NCBI GenBank assembly: GCA_022376925.1
Contig: JAIOJX010000030.1
Location: forward strand, 173,719,298 to 173,783,297
DNA from: Tragulus kanchil
Lineage: Eukaryota > Chordata > Mammalia > Artiodactyla > Tragulidae
DNA length: 64,000 bases
Direction: 5' to 3'
Below are positions 24,009 to 35,452 of this stretch, piece after piece. The translations under genes were made by a program, and so were the position numbers. The stretch's first letter is position 1. Each line of letters opens with the position of its first letter. The notes beneath the pieces are model-generated. The model had not been told where the DNA came from. It saw only the letters and a list, made by a program, of their open reading frames with translations, and made no database searches.

Positions 24009-27000
24009 ATGACAATAGGAACATTCGTATCAATAATTACTTTGAACGTAAATGGATTAAATGCTCCAACCAAACGACACAGGTTGGTTGAATGGATCCA
24101 GAAGCATGACCCATCTATATGCTGTTTACAAGAGACCCACTTCAGACCTAGAGACACTCATAGACTGAAAGTGAGAGGCTGGAAAACGATATTCCATGCA
24201 AATGGGAATCAAAAGAAAGCTGGAGTAGCAATCCTCATATCAGACAAAATAGATTTTAAAGTAAGGAAGATTCTAAGAGACAAGGCAGGTCACTACATCA
24301 TGATTAAAGGATCCATCCAAGAAGAATAACAGTCATGAACATTTACGCACCCAACACAGGGGCACCTCAATACATAAGACAGATACTTTCAGACTTAAAA
24401 GAAGAAATCAATAATAACACAATAATAGTAGGAGACTTTAACACTCCTCTCACACCAATGAATAGATCATCCAAACAGAAAATTAATAAAGATACACAAG
24501 CCTTAAATGCCACACTGGAAAAGATGGACCTCATCGATATCTTTAGGACATTCCACCCAAAAGCAGAAGAATACACTTTCTTCTCAAGTGCTCACGGAAC
24601 ATTCTCCAGGATAGACCACATCTTGGGCCACAATCTAACCTCAGTCAATTTAAGAAAACTGAAATTGTATCAACCATCTTCTCGGACCACAATGCAATGA
24701 AACTAGAGATCAACTACAGGAAAAAAACCGCTAAAAATACATACACAAGACGATTAAAAAACACTTACCTAAAAAACCAACTTATCACTGAGGAAATCAA
24801 AGGAGAAATTAAACAATTCCTAGAAGAAAATGACAATGAATATATGACCGTGCAAAACTTATGGGATACCGCAAAAGCAGTTCTAAGGGGGAAATTTATA
24901 GCAATACAATCCCACCTCAAGAAACTAGGAAAATATGAAGCAGATGACTTAACCCTCCAATGAAAACAATTGGAAAAAGAAGAACAGAAACATCCCAAAG
25001 CCAGCAGAAGACGAGAAATTATAAAGACTAGAGCAGAAATAAATGAGAAAGAAAAGAAACTATAGTTTGGATAAATAAAACAAAAAGCTTATTCTTTGAA
25101 AAGGTAAACAAAATTGACAAGCCTCCGACGAGACTCATCAAGAAAAAGAGGGAGAAGAACCAGATCAACAAAATCAAAAAAGGAAAAAGGAGAGATTACA
25201 ACAGATAATGCAGAAATCCAAAGGATACTAAGAGACTATTATGAGCAACTCTATGGCAACAAACTGGACAACCTGGAAGAAATGGACAGTTTCTTGGGGA
25301 AGATCAATCTCCCAAGACTGACCCAGGAAGAAACAGAAACTTTGAACAACCCAATCACAAGCTCAGAAATCGAATCTGTGATTAAAAATCTACGCAAAAA
25401 TAAAAGCCCAGGACCAGATGGCTTCACAGGTGAATTCTACCAAACATTTAAAGAAGAGCTAATGCCTGTCCTTCTAAAACTCTTTCAAAAAATTGCACAG
25501 GAAGGAAAACTTCCAAACACATTCTACGAGGCCACCATCACCCTGATACCCAAACCAGGCAAAGACAACACAAAAAAGGAAAATTACAGACCAATTTCTC
25601 TGATGAACTTAGATGCCAAGATCCTCAACAAAATCATAGCAAACAGAATTCAATGACACATCAAAAAACTCATACATCATAATCAAGTCGGATTCATCCC
25701 AGGCATGCAAGGATTCTTCAACATCCACAAATCAATCAATGTGATACACCATATTAATAAACTGAGAGACAAAAATCACATGATCATCTCAATAGATGCA
25801 GAGAAAGCCTTCGACAAAGTACAACACCCATTCATGATAAAAACTCTTCAGAAAACGGGCATAGAAGGAACCTATCTCAACATAGTGAAAGCCATATATG
25901 AGAAGCCCACAGCGAACATTGTCCTCAACGGTGAAAAACTGAAAGCATTCCCTCTAAGATCAGGAACAAGACAGGGGTGTCCACTTTCACCACTACTATT
26001 CAACATAGTCCTGGAGGTTCTAGCAACAGCAATAAGAGAAGAGAAAGAAATCAAAGGAATCCAGATTGGAAAGGAAGAAGTCAAGCTCTCTCTTTTTGCA
26101 GACGACATGATATTATACATAGAAAATCCCAAAGACAAGGTTACAAAGCTACTAGAGCTAATCAACGAATTCAGCAAAGTCGCAGGATACAAAGTCAACA
26201 CACAGAAATCACTGGCATTCCTATACACAAACAATGAAAAATCAGAAAATGAAATCAAAGAGGCAGTCCCGTTCACCATTGTAACCAAAAGGATCAAATA
26301 TCTAGGAATAAACCTACCCAAAGAAACAAAAGAATTGTACACTGAAAATTATAAGACATTCATGAAAGAAATTAAGGAAGACTTAAACAGATGGAGAGAT
26401 ATTCCATGTTCCTGGATCGGAAGAATCAATATTGTGAAAATGACCATACTACCAAATATCATCTACAGATTCAATGCAATACCTATTCAACTTCCATTGA
26501 CATTTTTCACAGAACTAGACCAAAGAATCACACAGTTCATATGGAAACACAAAAGACCTCGAATAGCCAAAGCAATTCTGAGAAAGAAAAATGGAGCTGG
26601 AGGGATCAGCCTCCCTAACTTCAGACTATCCTACAAAGCAACAGTCATCAGGACAGTATGGTACTGGCACAAAAACAGAACTATAGACCAATGGAACAAG
26701 ATCGAGAACCCAGAGATCAACACACGCACCTATGGGTACCTTATTTTTGATAAAGGAGGAGAAACTATAAAATGGGACAAAGACAGCCTCTTCAACAAGT
26801 GGTGCTGGGAAAATTGGACAGCTACATGCAAAAAAATGAAGTTGGAACATTCCCTGACACCATACACTAAGATCAACTCAAAATGGATTCAAGACCTAAA
26901 TGTCAGACCAGAAACCATCAAACTCTTAGAGGAGAATATAGGCAAAACCCTCAAGGACATCAATCAAAGCAAGATCTTCTCTGACCCACCAACTAAAATA

Positions 27001-28918
27001 GCAGAACTGAAAAAAAAATGAAGATGTGGGACCTCATGAAACTTAAAAGCTTTTGTACAGCAAAAGAAATTACAAAAAAGCTGAACAGACACCCCACAGA
27101 GTGGGAGAAAATCATAGCAAATGGAATAACAGACAAAGAATTAATCTCCAACATCTACAAGCAACTCAGACAACTCAGTACAGGGAAAACGAACAACCCA
27201 ATCAAAAAATGGGAAAAAGATCTAAAGAGACGCCTCTCCAAAGAGGACATACAGATGGCCCAAAAGCACATGAAACAATGCTCAACCTCGCTTATTATTA
27301 GAGAAATGCAAATTAAAACTACAATGAGATACCACCTCACACCCGTCAAAATGGCCATCATCCACAAATCGACAGATAATAAATGCTGGAGAGGGTGCGG
27401 AGAAAGGGAACCCTCTTGCATTGCTGGCGGGAGTGTAAATTGATACAGCCTCTATGGAAGGCAGTATGGAGATGTCTTAAAAAACTAAAAATAGAAGCAC
27501 CCTATGACCCAGCAATCCCACTATTAGGCTTATATCCTAAAATACCATACTATCAAATATCATCTACAGATTCAATGCAATACCTATTCAACTTCCATTG
27601 ACATTTTTCACAGAACTAGACCAAAGAATCACACAGTTCATATGGAAACACAAAAGACCTCGAATAGCCAAAGCAATTCTGAGAAAGAAAAATGGAGCTG
27701 GAGGGATCAGCCTCCCTAACTTCAGACTATCCTACAAAGCAACAGTCATCAGGACAGTATGGTACTGGCACAAAAACAGAACTATAGACCAATGGAACAA
27801 GATCGAGAACCCAGAGATCAACACACGCACCTATGGGTACCTTATTTTTGATAAAGGAGGAGAAACTATAAAATGGGACAAAGACAGCCTCTTCAACAAG
27901 TGGTGCTGGGAAAATTGGACAGCTACATGCAAAAAAATGAAGTTGGAACATTCCCTGACACCATACACTAAGATCAACTCAAAATGGATTCAAGACCTAA
28001 ATGTCAGACCAGAAACCATCAAACTCTTAGAGGAGAATATAGGCAAAACCCTCAAGGACATCAATCAAAGCAAGATCTTCTCTGACCCACCAACTAAAAT
28101 AGCAGAACTGAAAAAAAAATGAAGATGTGGGACCTCATGAAACTTAAAAGCTTTTGTACAGCAAAAGAAATTACAAAAAAGCTGAACAGACACCCCACAG
28201 AGTGGGAGAAAATCATAGCAAATGGAATAACAGACAAAGAATTAATCTCCAACATCTACAAGCAACTCAGACAACTCAGTACAGGGAAAACGAACAACCC
28301 AATCAAAAAATGGGAAAAAGATCTAAAGAGACGCCTCTCCAAAGAGGACATACAGATGGCCCAAAAGCACATGAAACAATGCTCAACCTCGCTTATTATT
28401 AGAGAAATGCAAATTAAAACTACAATGAGATACCACCTCACACCCGTCAAAATGGCCATCATCCACAAATCGACAGATAATAAATGCTGGAGAGGGTGCG
28501 GAGAAAGGGAACCCTCTTGCATTGCTGGCGGGAGTGTAAATTGATACAGCCTCTATGGAAGGCAGTATGGAGATGTCTTAAAAAACTAAAAATAGAAGCA
28601 CCCTATGACCCAGCAATCCCACTATTAGGCTTATATCCTGATGAAATCAAATCTGAAAGAAGCACCTGTACCCCAATGTTCATTGCAGCTCTCTATACAA
28701 TAGCCAAAACATGGAAGCAACCTAGATGTCCATTGACGAATGAATGGATCCAGAAACTCTGGTACATATATACAATGGAATACTACTCAGCTGTTAAAAG
28801 AAATGCAGAAGACTCAGTCCTAATGAAGTGGCTGGCTCTAGAACCTATAATAAAAAGTGAAGTCAGTCAAAAAGAGAAAGACAAATACAGTATACTAACA
28901 CACATATATGGAATCTAG
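24009..28918 (+). pseudogene. L1 ORF2 (endonuclease/reverse transcriptase), multiply disrupted
   Basis: ORF2p nicks target DNA and reverse-transcribes L1 RNA. It starts at ATG 24009 with the endonuclease domain ('NVNGLNAP', 'CLQETHF', 'VGDFNTPL', 'SRIDHILG'; the SDH motif near 24680 lies in another frame). RT motifs follow: 'YRPISLMN' near 25590, '[12 protein letters not shown]' near 25974, and the catalytic FADDM box near 26095-26110. The C-terminal cysteine-rich text ('CWRGCG', 'LHCWRECKL') is split across frames near 27390. Disruptions include frameshifts near 24329, 24660, 25050-25190, 27015 and 27400, stops at 24961 and 25654, and a 1.1-kb duplication (26443-27538 repeated at 27544-28639). 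The last frame ends at 28918. It is inactive as written. Confidence 0.93.
26443..28639. repeat. Tandem duplication 6 (1096-bp copies, offset 1101) inside L1 ORF2
   Basis: Copy A is 26443-27538 and copy B is 27544-28639. The text after copy B ('gatgaaatcaaatctg') is the normal L1 continuation, whereas the text after copy A jumps back. The five junction bases and 'accatactatc' look like a damaged version of the true left flank. Confidence 0.95.
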
Positions 28919-29257
28919 TAGGATGGTCTTGATATCACACGCAGGGAACTCATGGAAAAACAGACAGAGCATAGACATAGGGACATTGTGGGGAAGAAAT
29001 AGGGAGGGGGAGGCATGGAGGGAGTAACATGGAAACCTATACTGTTATGTGTGGAAAAGATAGCTATGGTCATTGTGTTAAGGGAATAGGAGTGCTTACA
29101 ATGGCTTGGGGCGATGGTCTGGAGGGGTGGGATGGGGTGAGCTGGAGGTGGGTGGGGACCATGGATATGCATATGACTGATCTGGGAACATACATGTCTG
29201 TGAACAACAAAACTCTGTAAAACCTTTAAAATAAAGAATAAAAAAAAAAAAAAAAAA

Positions 29258-29314
29258 GGAAGGAGCCTTCTGAGAAGGTCACTTTCTTCACAGAGCCAGT
29301 AAAAAAAAAAAAAA
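29258..29314 (+). other. Possible L1 3' transduction with second poly(A)
   Basis: After the L1 poly(A) ends at 29257, 43 bp of non-L1 text ('ggaaggagccttctgagaag' to 'cacagagccagt') is followed by a second run of 14 A at 29301-29314, then old L1 text resumes. This arrangement is typical of L1 read-through and retrotransposition with 3' flank. No AATAAA is visible in the 43 bp and no target-site duplication is seen, so this is an inference. Confidence 0.5.
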
Positions 29315-29878
29315 GAACCTAATCAAAAAATGAGAAAAAGACCTAAATAGACACCTCTCCAAAGAGGACATACAGATGGCCGAAAAACACATGAAGCGAT
29401 GCTCAACCTCGCTTATTATCAGAGAAATGCAAATCAAAACTACAATGAGATATCACCTCACACTACAAAATGAAGTAACTTAGAGAAGGATAAATATAGT
29501 ATACTAACACGTATATACAGAATCTAGAAAGATGGTTCTGATAAAAATATATGCAGAGTAGCAATAGAGAAACACACATAGAGAATAGAGTTATGGACAT
29601 CGGGGGGAGGGAGGAATGGGTGAAAGGTATGGAAAGAGTAACATGGAAACTGACATAACCATATGTAAAAGAGACAACAAATGTGAATACGCTGTAAGAC
29701 TAAGGGAACTTACACAGGGACCATGCAACAACCTACAGGGGTGGGATGGGGAAGAGAGATGGGAGGGAAGTTCAAGGGGGAGGGGTCAAGTGTATACCTA
29801 TGACTGACTCAGGTTTATGTATAGCACTAAAAAACAAAACTTTGTAAAAGTAAAATAAAAATGAATTAATATATTTTT
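29315..29878 (+). mobile_element. Older L1, right half (ORF2 end and 3' UTR)
   Basis: It resumes at 'cctaatcaaaaaatgagaaa', equivalent to about 27195 in the young L1. It then skips several hundred bases between 'tatcacctcacac' and 'tagtatactaacacg', and ends with the 3' UTR ('acatcggggggagggagg', 'gtgggatggggaag', 'ttgtaaaagtaaaataaa'). With 18385-20127 it forms one old element split by the young L1. Confidence 0.85.
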
Positions 29879-30231
29879 TAAAAAGTTCCTTCTAGATTGT
29901 GTTCAATGATAGACATGCATATAGGCCAGAATTAAAAAGGAGAACTCTCCAAGGAAGTGAGAAGAACATATCTGGAGTAGGCATTCAACTGCCGTCAAAA
30001 TCCTCTTCAATCTAATTTCATAAACATTTGTGGAGCAACTACTATGAGCCAAACACTGTGGATGAATTTGTGGACACAAAGTCACAACTGTTTCCCAACC
30101 ACCTACAGAAAAGCCTACTGTGATAATGGAGCAAACTATTATTGTTACCCAGAAGAGACTCCATTTGACTGATCTGAGACTTAATTAACAAGGTGACACT
30201 TGAAGCAGGATGTGAAAGACAAAATTGGAAC
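29879..30231. other. Unique DNA with L2/MIR-like text
   Basis: 'gtggagcaactactatgagccaaacactgtgg' (about 30031-30062) and 'aggtgacacttgaagcaggatg' (about 30190) resemble the L2 or MIR 3' region. No coding signature is seen. Confidence 0.4.
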
Positions 30232-32306
30232 CAAAATTGTAGACAAGTCAAAGAGAAGTTATAAGGGTTCAGAGACAGAGGAACAAATAAATGATGAGTT
30301 TCTGGACTAGGCTGTGGTGTGGTGCAGTTAGAAACAAGGGGAAGAGGGGGACAAGCTGGCAGAATGAGCACCTGGAGAGGCAGGCTAGGACTCCTTTGTA
30401 CGGTACCTTAAACAGTACACTTAAGATATACGTTGTTCCTTCAGAATATTTCAAATTATTTCACAAAAGGAATAAAATCATTCATCTCATAACCAAAAGC
30501 AAAGTTTACAAGTCATATCCATCTTAAGTGACATTCTGAATAGAAATAACAAAGGGTTCTTATTGTTTAAGAGAAGTGCAAAAGAATTAGAAGGTTTTAA
30601 AACCTATTGGTGGAGAAGGTGACAAGAATTGGGAGCTGCAGAGATAGACACAAACTGAGCCAGCTCCTGTCGTTAAGTCACAGACTTACATATACAGGCA
30701 TAAATATTTGGCAAGTAAACAAAAACACAAAACAGGCTGACTTTCCTTCAGACCCAAAAAGCACACAGGGGAATACTTTCATAGTGAAAAATGCTCCCCG
30801 TTTCTGGAGTGTTATTGATCATTCTTATTTAAAAATGTCTTCATTTGTAAAAGGGCTTAGTCATGACACCTGCCTGAAGAAGATAACGTGAACAGGGAAA
30901 CGGTAAGGGCTCAATCAATTAATAGTGTCATTATTATCACTATTATTTTCCATTTGTCTCTTTGGGCTTATTTTGTATTTTAAGTTTTTATGAAATGTCA
31001 AGGAATTAATTTGTATCATATTTTACTTTATTATTATATAAACCCTATAATATTTGCAGTTTGTAAATATATTTTCAATACTGGAGAAAAATAAATCTTC
31101 AGTATTTTGTCCTACTAGAAAGTGCATGTGTTTGTCACTTGACCATAAGCTCTAAGAAGATAAAGAAGAATTGTACTCCCTTTCTGTATCCCCAGTGCCT
31201 TGCAGAGTTCCTGGTATAAAATACATATTTGTGGGACGAGGAGAGAGAGTAATAAAGAATGAAACTCAAAATTGTAGACAAGTCAAAGAGAAGTTATAAG
31301 GGTTCAGAGACAGAGGAACAAATAAATGATGAGTTTCTGGACTAGGCTGTGGTGTGGTGCAGTTAGAAACAAGGGAAGAGGGGGACAAGCTGGCAGAATG
31401 AGCACCTGGAGAGGCAGGCTAGGACTCCTTTGTACGGTACCTTAAACAGTACACTTAAGATATACGTTGTTCCTTCAGAATATTTCAAATTATTTCACAA
31501 AAGGAATAAAATCATTCATCTCATAACCAAAAGCAAAGTTTACAAGTCATATCCATCTTAAGTGACATTCTGAATAGAAATAACAAAGGGTTCTTATTGT
31601 TTAAGAGAAGTGCAAAAGAATTAGAAGGTTTTAAAACCTATTGGTGGAGAAGGTGACAAGAATTGGGAGCTGCAGAGATAGACACAAACTGAGCCAGCTC
31701 CTGTCGTTAAGTCACAGACTTACATATACAGGCATAAATATTTGGCAAGTAAACAAAAACACAAAACAGGCTGACTTTCCTTCAGACCCAAAAAGCACAC
31801 AGGGGAATACTTTCATAGTGAAAAATGCTCCCCGTTTCTGGAGTGTTATTGATCATTCTTATTTAAAAATGTCTTCATTTGTAAAAGGGCTTAGTCATGA
31901 CACCTGCCTGAAGAAGATAACGTGAACAGGGGAAACGGTAAGGGCTCAATCAATTAATAGTGTCATTATTATCACTATTATTTTCCATTTGTCTCTTTGG
32001 GCTTATTTTGTATTTTAAGTTTTTATGAAATGTCAAGGAATTAATTTGTATCATATTTTACTTTATTATTATATAAACCCTATAATATTTGCAGTTTGTA
32101 AATATATTTTCAATACTGGAGAAAAATAAATCTTCAGTATTTTGTCCTACTAGAAAGTGCATGTGTTTGTCACTTGACCATAAGCTCTAAGAAGATAAAG
32201 AAGAATTGTACTCCCTTTCTGTATCCCCAGTGCCTTGCAGAGTTCCTGGTATAAAATACATATTTGTGGGACGAGGAGAGAGAGTAATAAAGAATGAAAC
32301 TCAAAA
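30232..32306. repeat. Tandem duplication 7 (about 1040-bp copies, offset 1034-1035)
   Basis: Copy A is 30232-31271 and copy B is 31267-32306, with 5 bp of shared 'caaaa' at the join. The two differences I see are one G lost in 'acaaggggaag' and one G gained in 'gaacaggga', both homopolymer-length changes. Confidence 0.95.
31135..31245 (+). repeat. L2-like 3' end
   Basis: 'cataagctctaagaagataaag', 'ttctgtatccccagtgccttgc' and 'agttcctggtataaaatacatatttg' follow the L2 3' end (gtaagctccttgagggcag...gtatccccagcgcctagca...). It is repeated at about 32170-32280 by duplication 7. Confidence 0.6.
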
Positions 32307-32859
32307 TATGTCTCAAAGTATTAAAATGTGTAGCATCCTCATTTTACATGGTAATTCAAGAATAAAAAAGAAAAATGACTGTAAGCTGAAACAGTGCAAA
32401 GTAATTTTAATAAAGGGAGAAATTACAATTGTTCTGTAAGCTGTAAACATCATTGTCAAAATAATGAAAACTCTCTTACTAACATTTATAAATCTATAAG
32501 GAAATGAAAAAGGAGTAAAACTTATATTTATTTAGTACACGATAACTTAAAACATTTGAAAAAGTGTGAAAGTGTTCTCTTTCATTGGAAAAATAATAAA
32601 GAAAGCCTATCAAGACAGGACTTCCCCTTCTGGGAAGATAGAATTGACATAATTTTTCCCTATCTTCCCACTAAATACACTAATAACCTAGTACATTACA
32701 CATAAAAAAGAGCCCCTCAGAGGTGGAGAGAAGAAGGCAGATCAACTAGAGTGCTTTGACTCAAATAATGACAGGGCGGTGAGTTCCCTGGGTTTTCCTT
32801 TTGCCTCAAATATCCTAGACTACCAGATGGAAACGCCAGCAACCAGGAAACACCAACGT

Positions 32860-32860
<1 letters not shown>

Positions 32861-32892
<32 letters not shown>
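32861..32892. repeat. (CA)16 microsatellite
   Basis: Thirty-two bases of perfect CA repeat in copy A of duplication 8. Confidence 0.98.
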
Positions 32893-32895
<3 letters not shown>

Positions 32896-33084
32896 TGCCA
32901 AAAGCCTGCTCTTTTAGTCAAAAGAACAGGAAAGCCTAGCAAGAGAGAAAGTTTTTACACAATAATCCCTCTACTATAATCAAACACCAGGAAAAACCAT
33001 GAATCCTCCTCCCTGATTGACTTCAACAGTCACTGTCCTATATTAAGTCATTCCAATACTCACTGATGATATAAAAATGCTCAA

Positions 33085-33165
33085 CGGCGTGGGTATATAG
33101 GAAACATATCTCAACATAATAAAGGCCATGCATGACAAGCCCAGACCTAACTAACGTCATACTCC
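33085..33165 (+). repeat. L1 ORF2 fragment
   Basis: 'gggtatataggaaacatatctcaacataataaaggcc' and 'gacaagccc' match the L1 ORF2 text near 25858-25920. It is only about 80 bp, and is repeated at 34183-34260. Confidence 0.65.
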
Positions 33166-33959
33166 TAGACTATTTCCTCATTCCGTAATCTCTGCTCCAG
33201 TCTTCTGTAAGAAGCACCTTCATATTTACCTGGGCCTACGCCCTCCTCGGCACTTCTGGCCTATGGGGATCATGAAGGACGGTCTGCAATCCTGTAAACC
33301 CCCCGGGCCTACGCCCTTGGGGCCTCGGCACTAGTCTGCTATGGGAGAAGGATAAAATACATATTTGTGGGACGAGGAGAGAGTAATAAAGAATGAAACT
33401 CAAAATATGTCTCAAAGTATTAAAATGTGTAGCATCCTCATTTTACATGGTAATTCAAGAATAAAAAAGAAAAATGACTGTAAGCTGAAACAGTGCAAAG
33501 TAATTTTAATAAAGGGAGAAATTACAATTGTTCTGTAAGCTGTAAACATCATTGTCAAAATAATGAAAACTCTCTTACTAACATTTATAAATCTATAAGG
33601 AAATGAAAAAGGAGTAAAACTTATATTTATTTAGTACACGATAACTTAAAACATTTGAAAAAGTGTGAAAGTGTTCTCTTTCATTGGAAAAATAATAAAG
33701 AAAGCCTATCAAGACAGGACTTCCCCTTCTGGGAAGATAGAATTGACATAATTTTTCCCTATCTTCCCACTAAATACACTAATAACCTAGTACATTACAC
33801 ATAAAAAAGAGCCCCTCAGAGGTGGAGAGAAGAAGGCAGATCAACTAGAGTGCTTTGACTCAAATAATGACAGGGCGGTGAGTTCCCTGGGTTTTCCTTT
33901 TGCCTCAAATATCCTAGACTACCAGATGGAAACGCCAGCAACCAGGAAACACCAACGTG

Positions 33960-33987
<28 letters not shown>
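33960..33987. repeat. (CA)14 microsatellite
   Basis: Twenty-eight bases of perfect CA repeat in copy B of duplication 8, two units shorter than its partner at 32861-32892. Confidence 0.98.
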
Positions 33988-33990
<3 letters not shown>

Positions 33991-34498
33991 TGCCAAAAGC
34001 CTGCTCTTTTAGTCAAAAGAACAGGAAAGCCTAGCAAGAGAGAAAGTTTTTACACAATAATCCCTCTACTATAATCAAACACCAGGAAAAACCATGAATC
34101 CTCCTCCCTGATTGACTTCAACAGTCACTGTCCTATATTAAGTCATTCCAATACTCACTGATGATATAAAAATGCTCAACGGCGTGGGTATATAGGAAAC
34201 ATATCTCAACATAATAAAGGCCATGCATGACAAGCCCAGACCTAACTAACGTCATACTCCTAGACTATTTCCTCATTCCGTAATCTCTGCTCCAGTCTTC
34301 TGTAAGAAGCACCTTCATATTTACCTGGGCCTACGCCCTCCTCGGCACTTCTGGCCTATGGGGATCATGAAGGGAGACGGTCTGCAATCCTGTGCCAAGA
34401 GGCCAGGGCTTCTCCCGCTCCTTTGTAGGCCTAACTGCTCAGCTGCGATTGACCACAGGGACCTCTTGAAAGATATAATAGTCAATCCTAGTCTTTAA

Positions 34499-34706
34499 AG
34501 GGCTTCTCTGGTGGCTCAGTGGTAAAGAACCCAGCTGCTAGTGCAGAAGATGTGGGTTTGATCCCTAGGTCTAGACGATCCCCTGGAGAAGGAAATGGCA
34601 ACCCACTCCAGCATTTTTGACTGAAAAATCCCATGGACAGAGGAGCCTGGTGGGCTACAGTCCAAGGGGTCACAAAAGAATTGGACATGACTAAGCAACT
34701 AAGCTC
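34499..34706 (+). repeat. Bov-tA SINE
   Basis: Complete copy: 'ggcttctctggtggctcagtgg', 'tttgatccctaggtctag', 'gatcccctggagaaggaaatggc', 'gagcctggtgggctacagtcc' and 'catgactaagcaactaagc'. Confidence 0.93.
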
Positions 34707-35227
34707 TCCTAAAACTCAAGCCTCCTCAATCACGTCTTACAATTCTGGACTTCAAAGGCGAGCAGAGGAGAAAAAAAAAAGTCACATATACCAAAGCCAA
34801 GCGGACCTGACCTGGACATTTTGAGAGCATATCACCCTTCTAACAAGCTTCACGGACAACCTTCTGTTCACTGCTTTCTTCTTACTTCTCAATAAGAATT
34901 CAGTCTGTCTGAAAGGCACAAGGAGGTAAATAGAAAATTTGACTGAGACAATGGTTTATATAGCACAGATATCTAAATGAAAGCTGAGAGGTACTCCAAG
35001 GAAAAATAAGTCATTAATTGTGATTTTTTTAACAGTCTTTCTGAGGAGGCCTGCTACAGTTCACAGATACAACAAACTAGAAGTAAGGATCTACCTCTTT
35101 ATTTTGACACAGCCATTTAACACACAAAGGAAGTTGGTCACAGCATGCCTATTCTAGCAGCATCCATTTCTTCATTGAAATATATAAATAGTAATTTCTG
35201 ACCACTCCGAAGTTGCAGAAAATTTCT
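34707..35227. other. Unique sequence, nothing recognised
   Basis: No repeat family or coding pattern is apparent. Confidence 0.5.
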
Positions 35228-35452
35228 TTCAATATACTTTATTTGGCTGCACCAGGTCTTAGCTGCAACATGCTGAATCTCTTTTAGTTGCTGCATGCAG
35301 GATTTTTTAATTTATCTGTTTATCTGTTTCTGGTTGCAGCATGCAAACTGTTCTTTGCAGCATGTGGGATCTAGTTCCCTGACAAGGGATTGAATTGACC
35401 AGGTCTCCTGTGTTAGGAGAGCTGAATCTTAAGTCACTGGACCAGCAGGTAA
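35228..35452 (-). repeat. CHR-type SINE
   Basis: The reverse orientation reads 'ctttatttggctgcaccagg', 'tagttgctgcatgcagg', 'gggatctagttccctgac', 'gggattgaattgaccagg', 'cttaagtcactggaccagcagg'. It is a diverged tRNA-derived CHR element. Confidence 0.8.

Larger units (their letters stand above)
21198..29257 (+). mobile_element. Near-full-length young L1 (LINE-1) with internal 1.1-kb duplication
   Basis: The element starts 'gggaggagccaagatggcgg', has a 5' UTR of about 1.8 kb with a CpG-rich first 900 bp, an ORF1 region (23061-23951), a short spacer, an ORF2 region (24009-28918), a G-rich 3' UTR, and a 17-A tail after 'ataaagaata'. Its length is 8.06 kb, or about 6.96 kb without the repeated 26443-27538 segment. 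Both ORFs are broken by small indels and stops, so it is not retrotransposition-competent as written. It sits inside an older L1 in the same orientation. The conserved text and high CpG content suggest recent origin. Some indels may be uncorrected sequencing errors. Confidence 0.93.
32251..34393. repeat. Tandem duplication 8 (about 1045-bp copies) with differing (CA)n
   Basis: Copy A is 32251-33295 and copy B is 33352-34393. Differences include 'gagagagag' against 'gagagag', (CA)16 against (CA)14, and 'gaaggacgg' against 'gaagggagacgg'. The spacer 33296-33351 is a scrambled reuse of nearby text ('gggcctacgccc', 'ggcctcggcact'). Confidence 0.94.

Noticed and set aside
24009..28918. Active L1 or host reverse-transcriptase gene
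   Set aside because: Several frameshifts, two stops and a 1.1-kb internal duplication break ORF2. The surrounding 5' UTR, ORF1 and poly(A) show that it is an L1 copy.
30607..31925. Identical 94-codon frames at 30607 and 31641, seeming conserved
   Set aside because: The identity comes from tandem duplication 7, which copies the flanking non-coding DNA equally well. There is no sign of coding selection.
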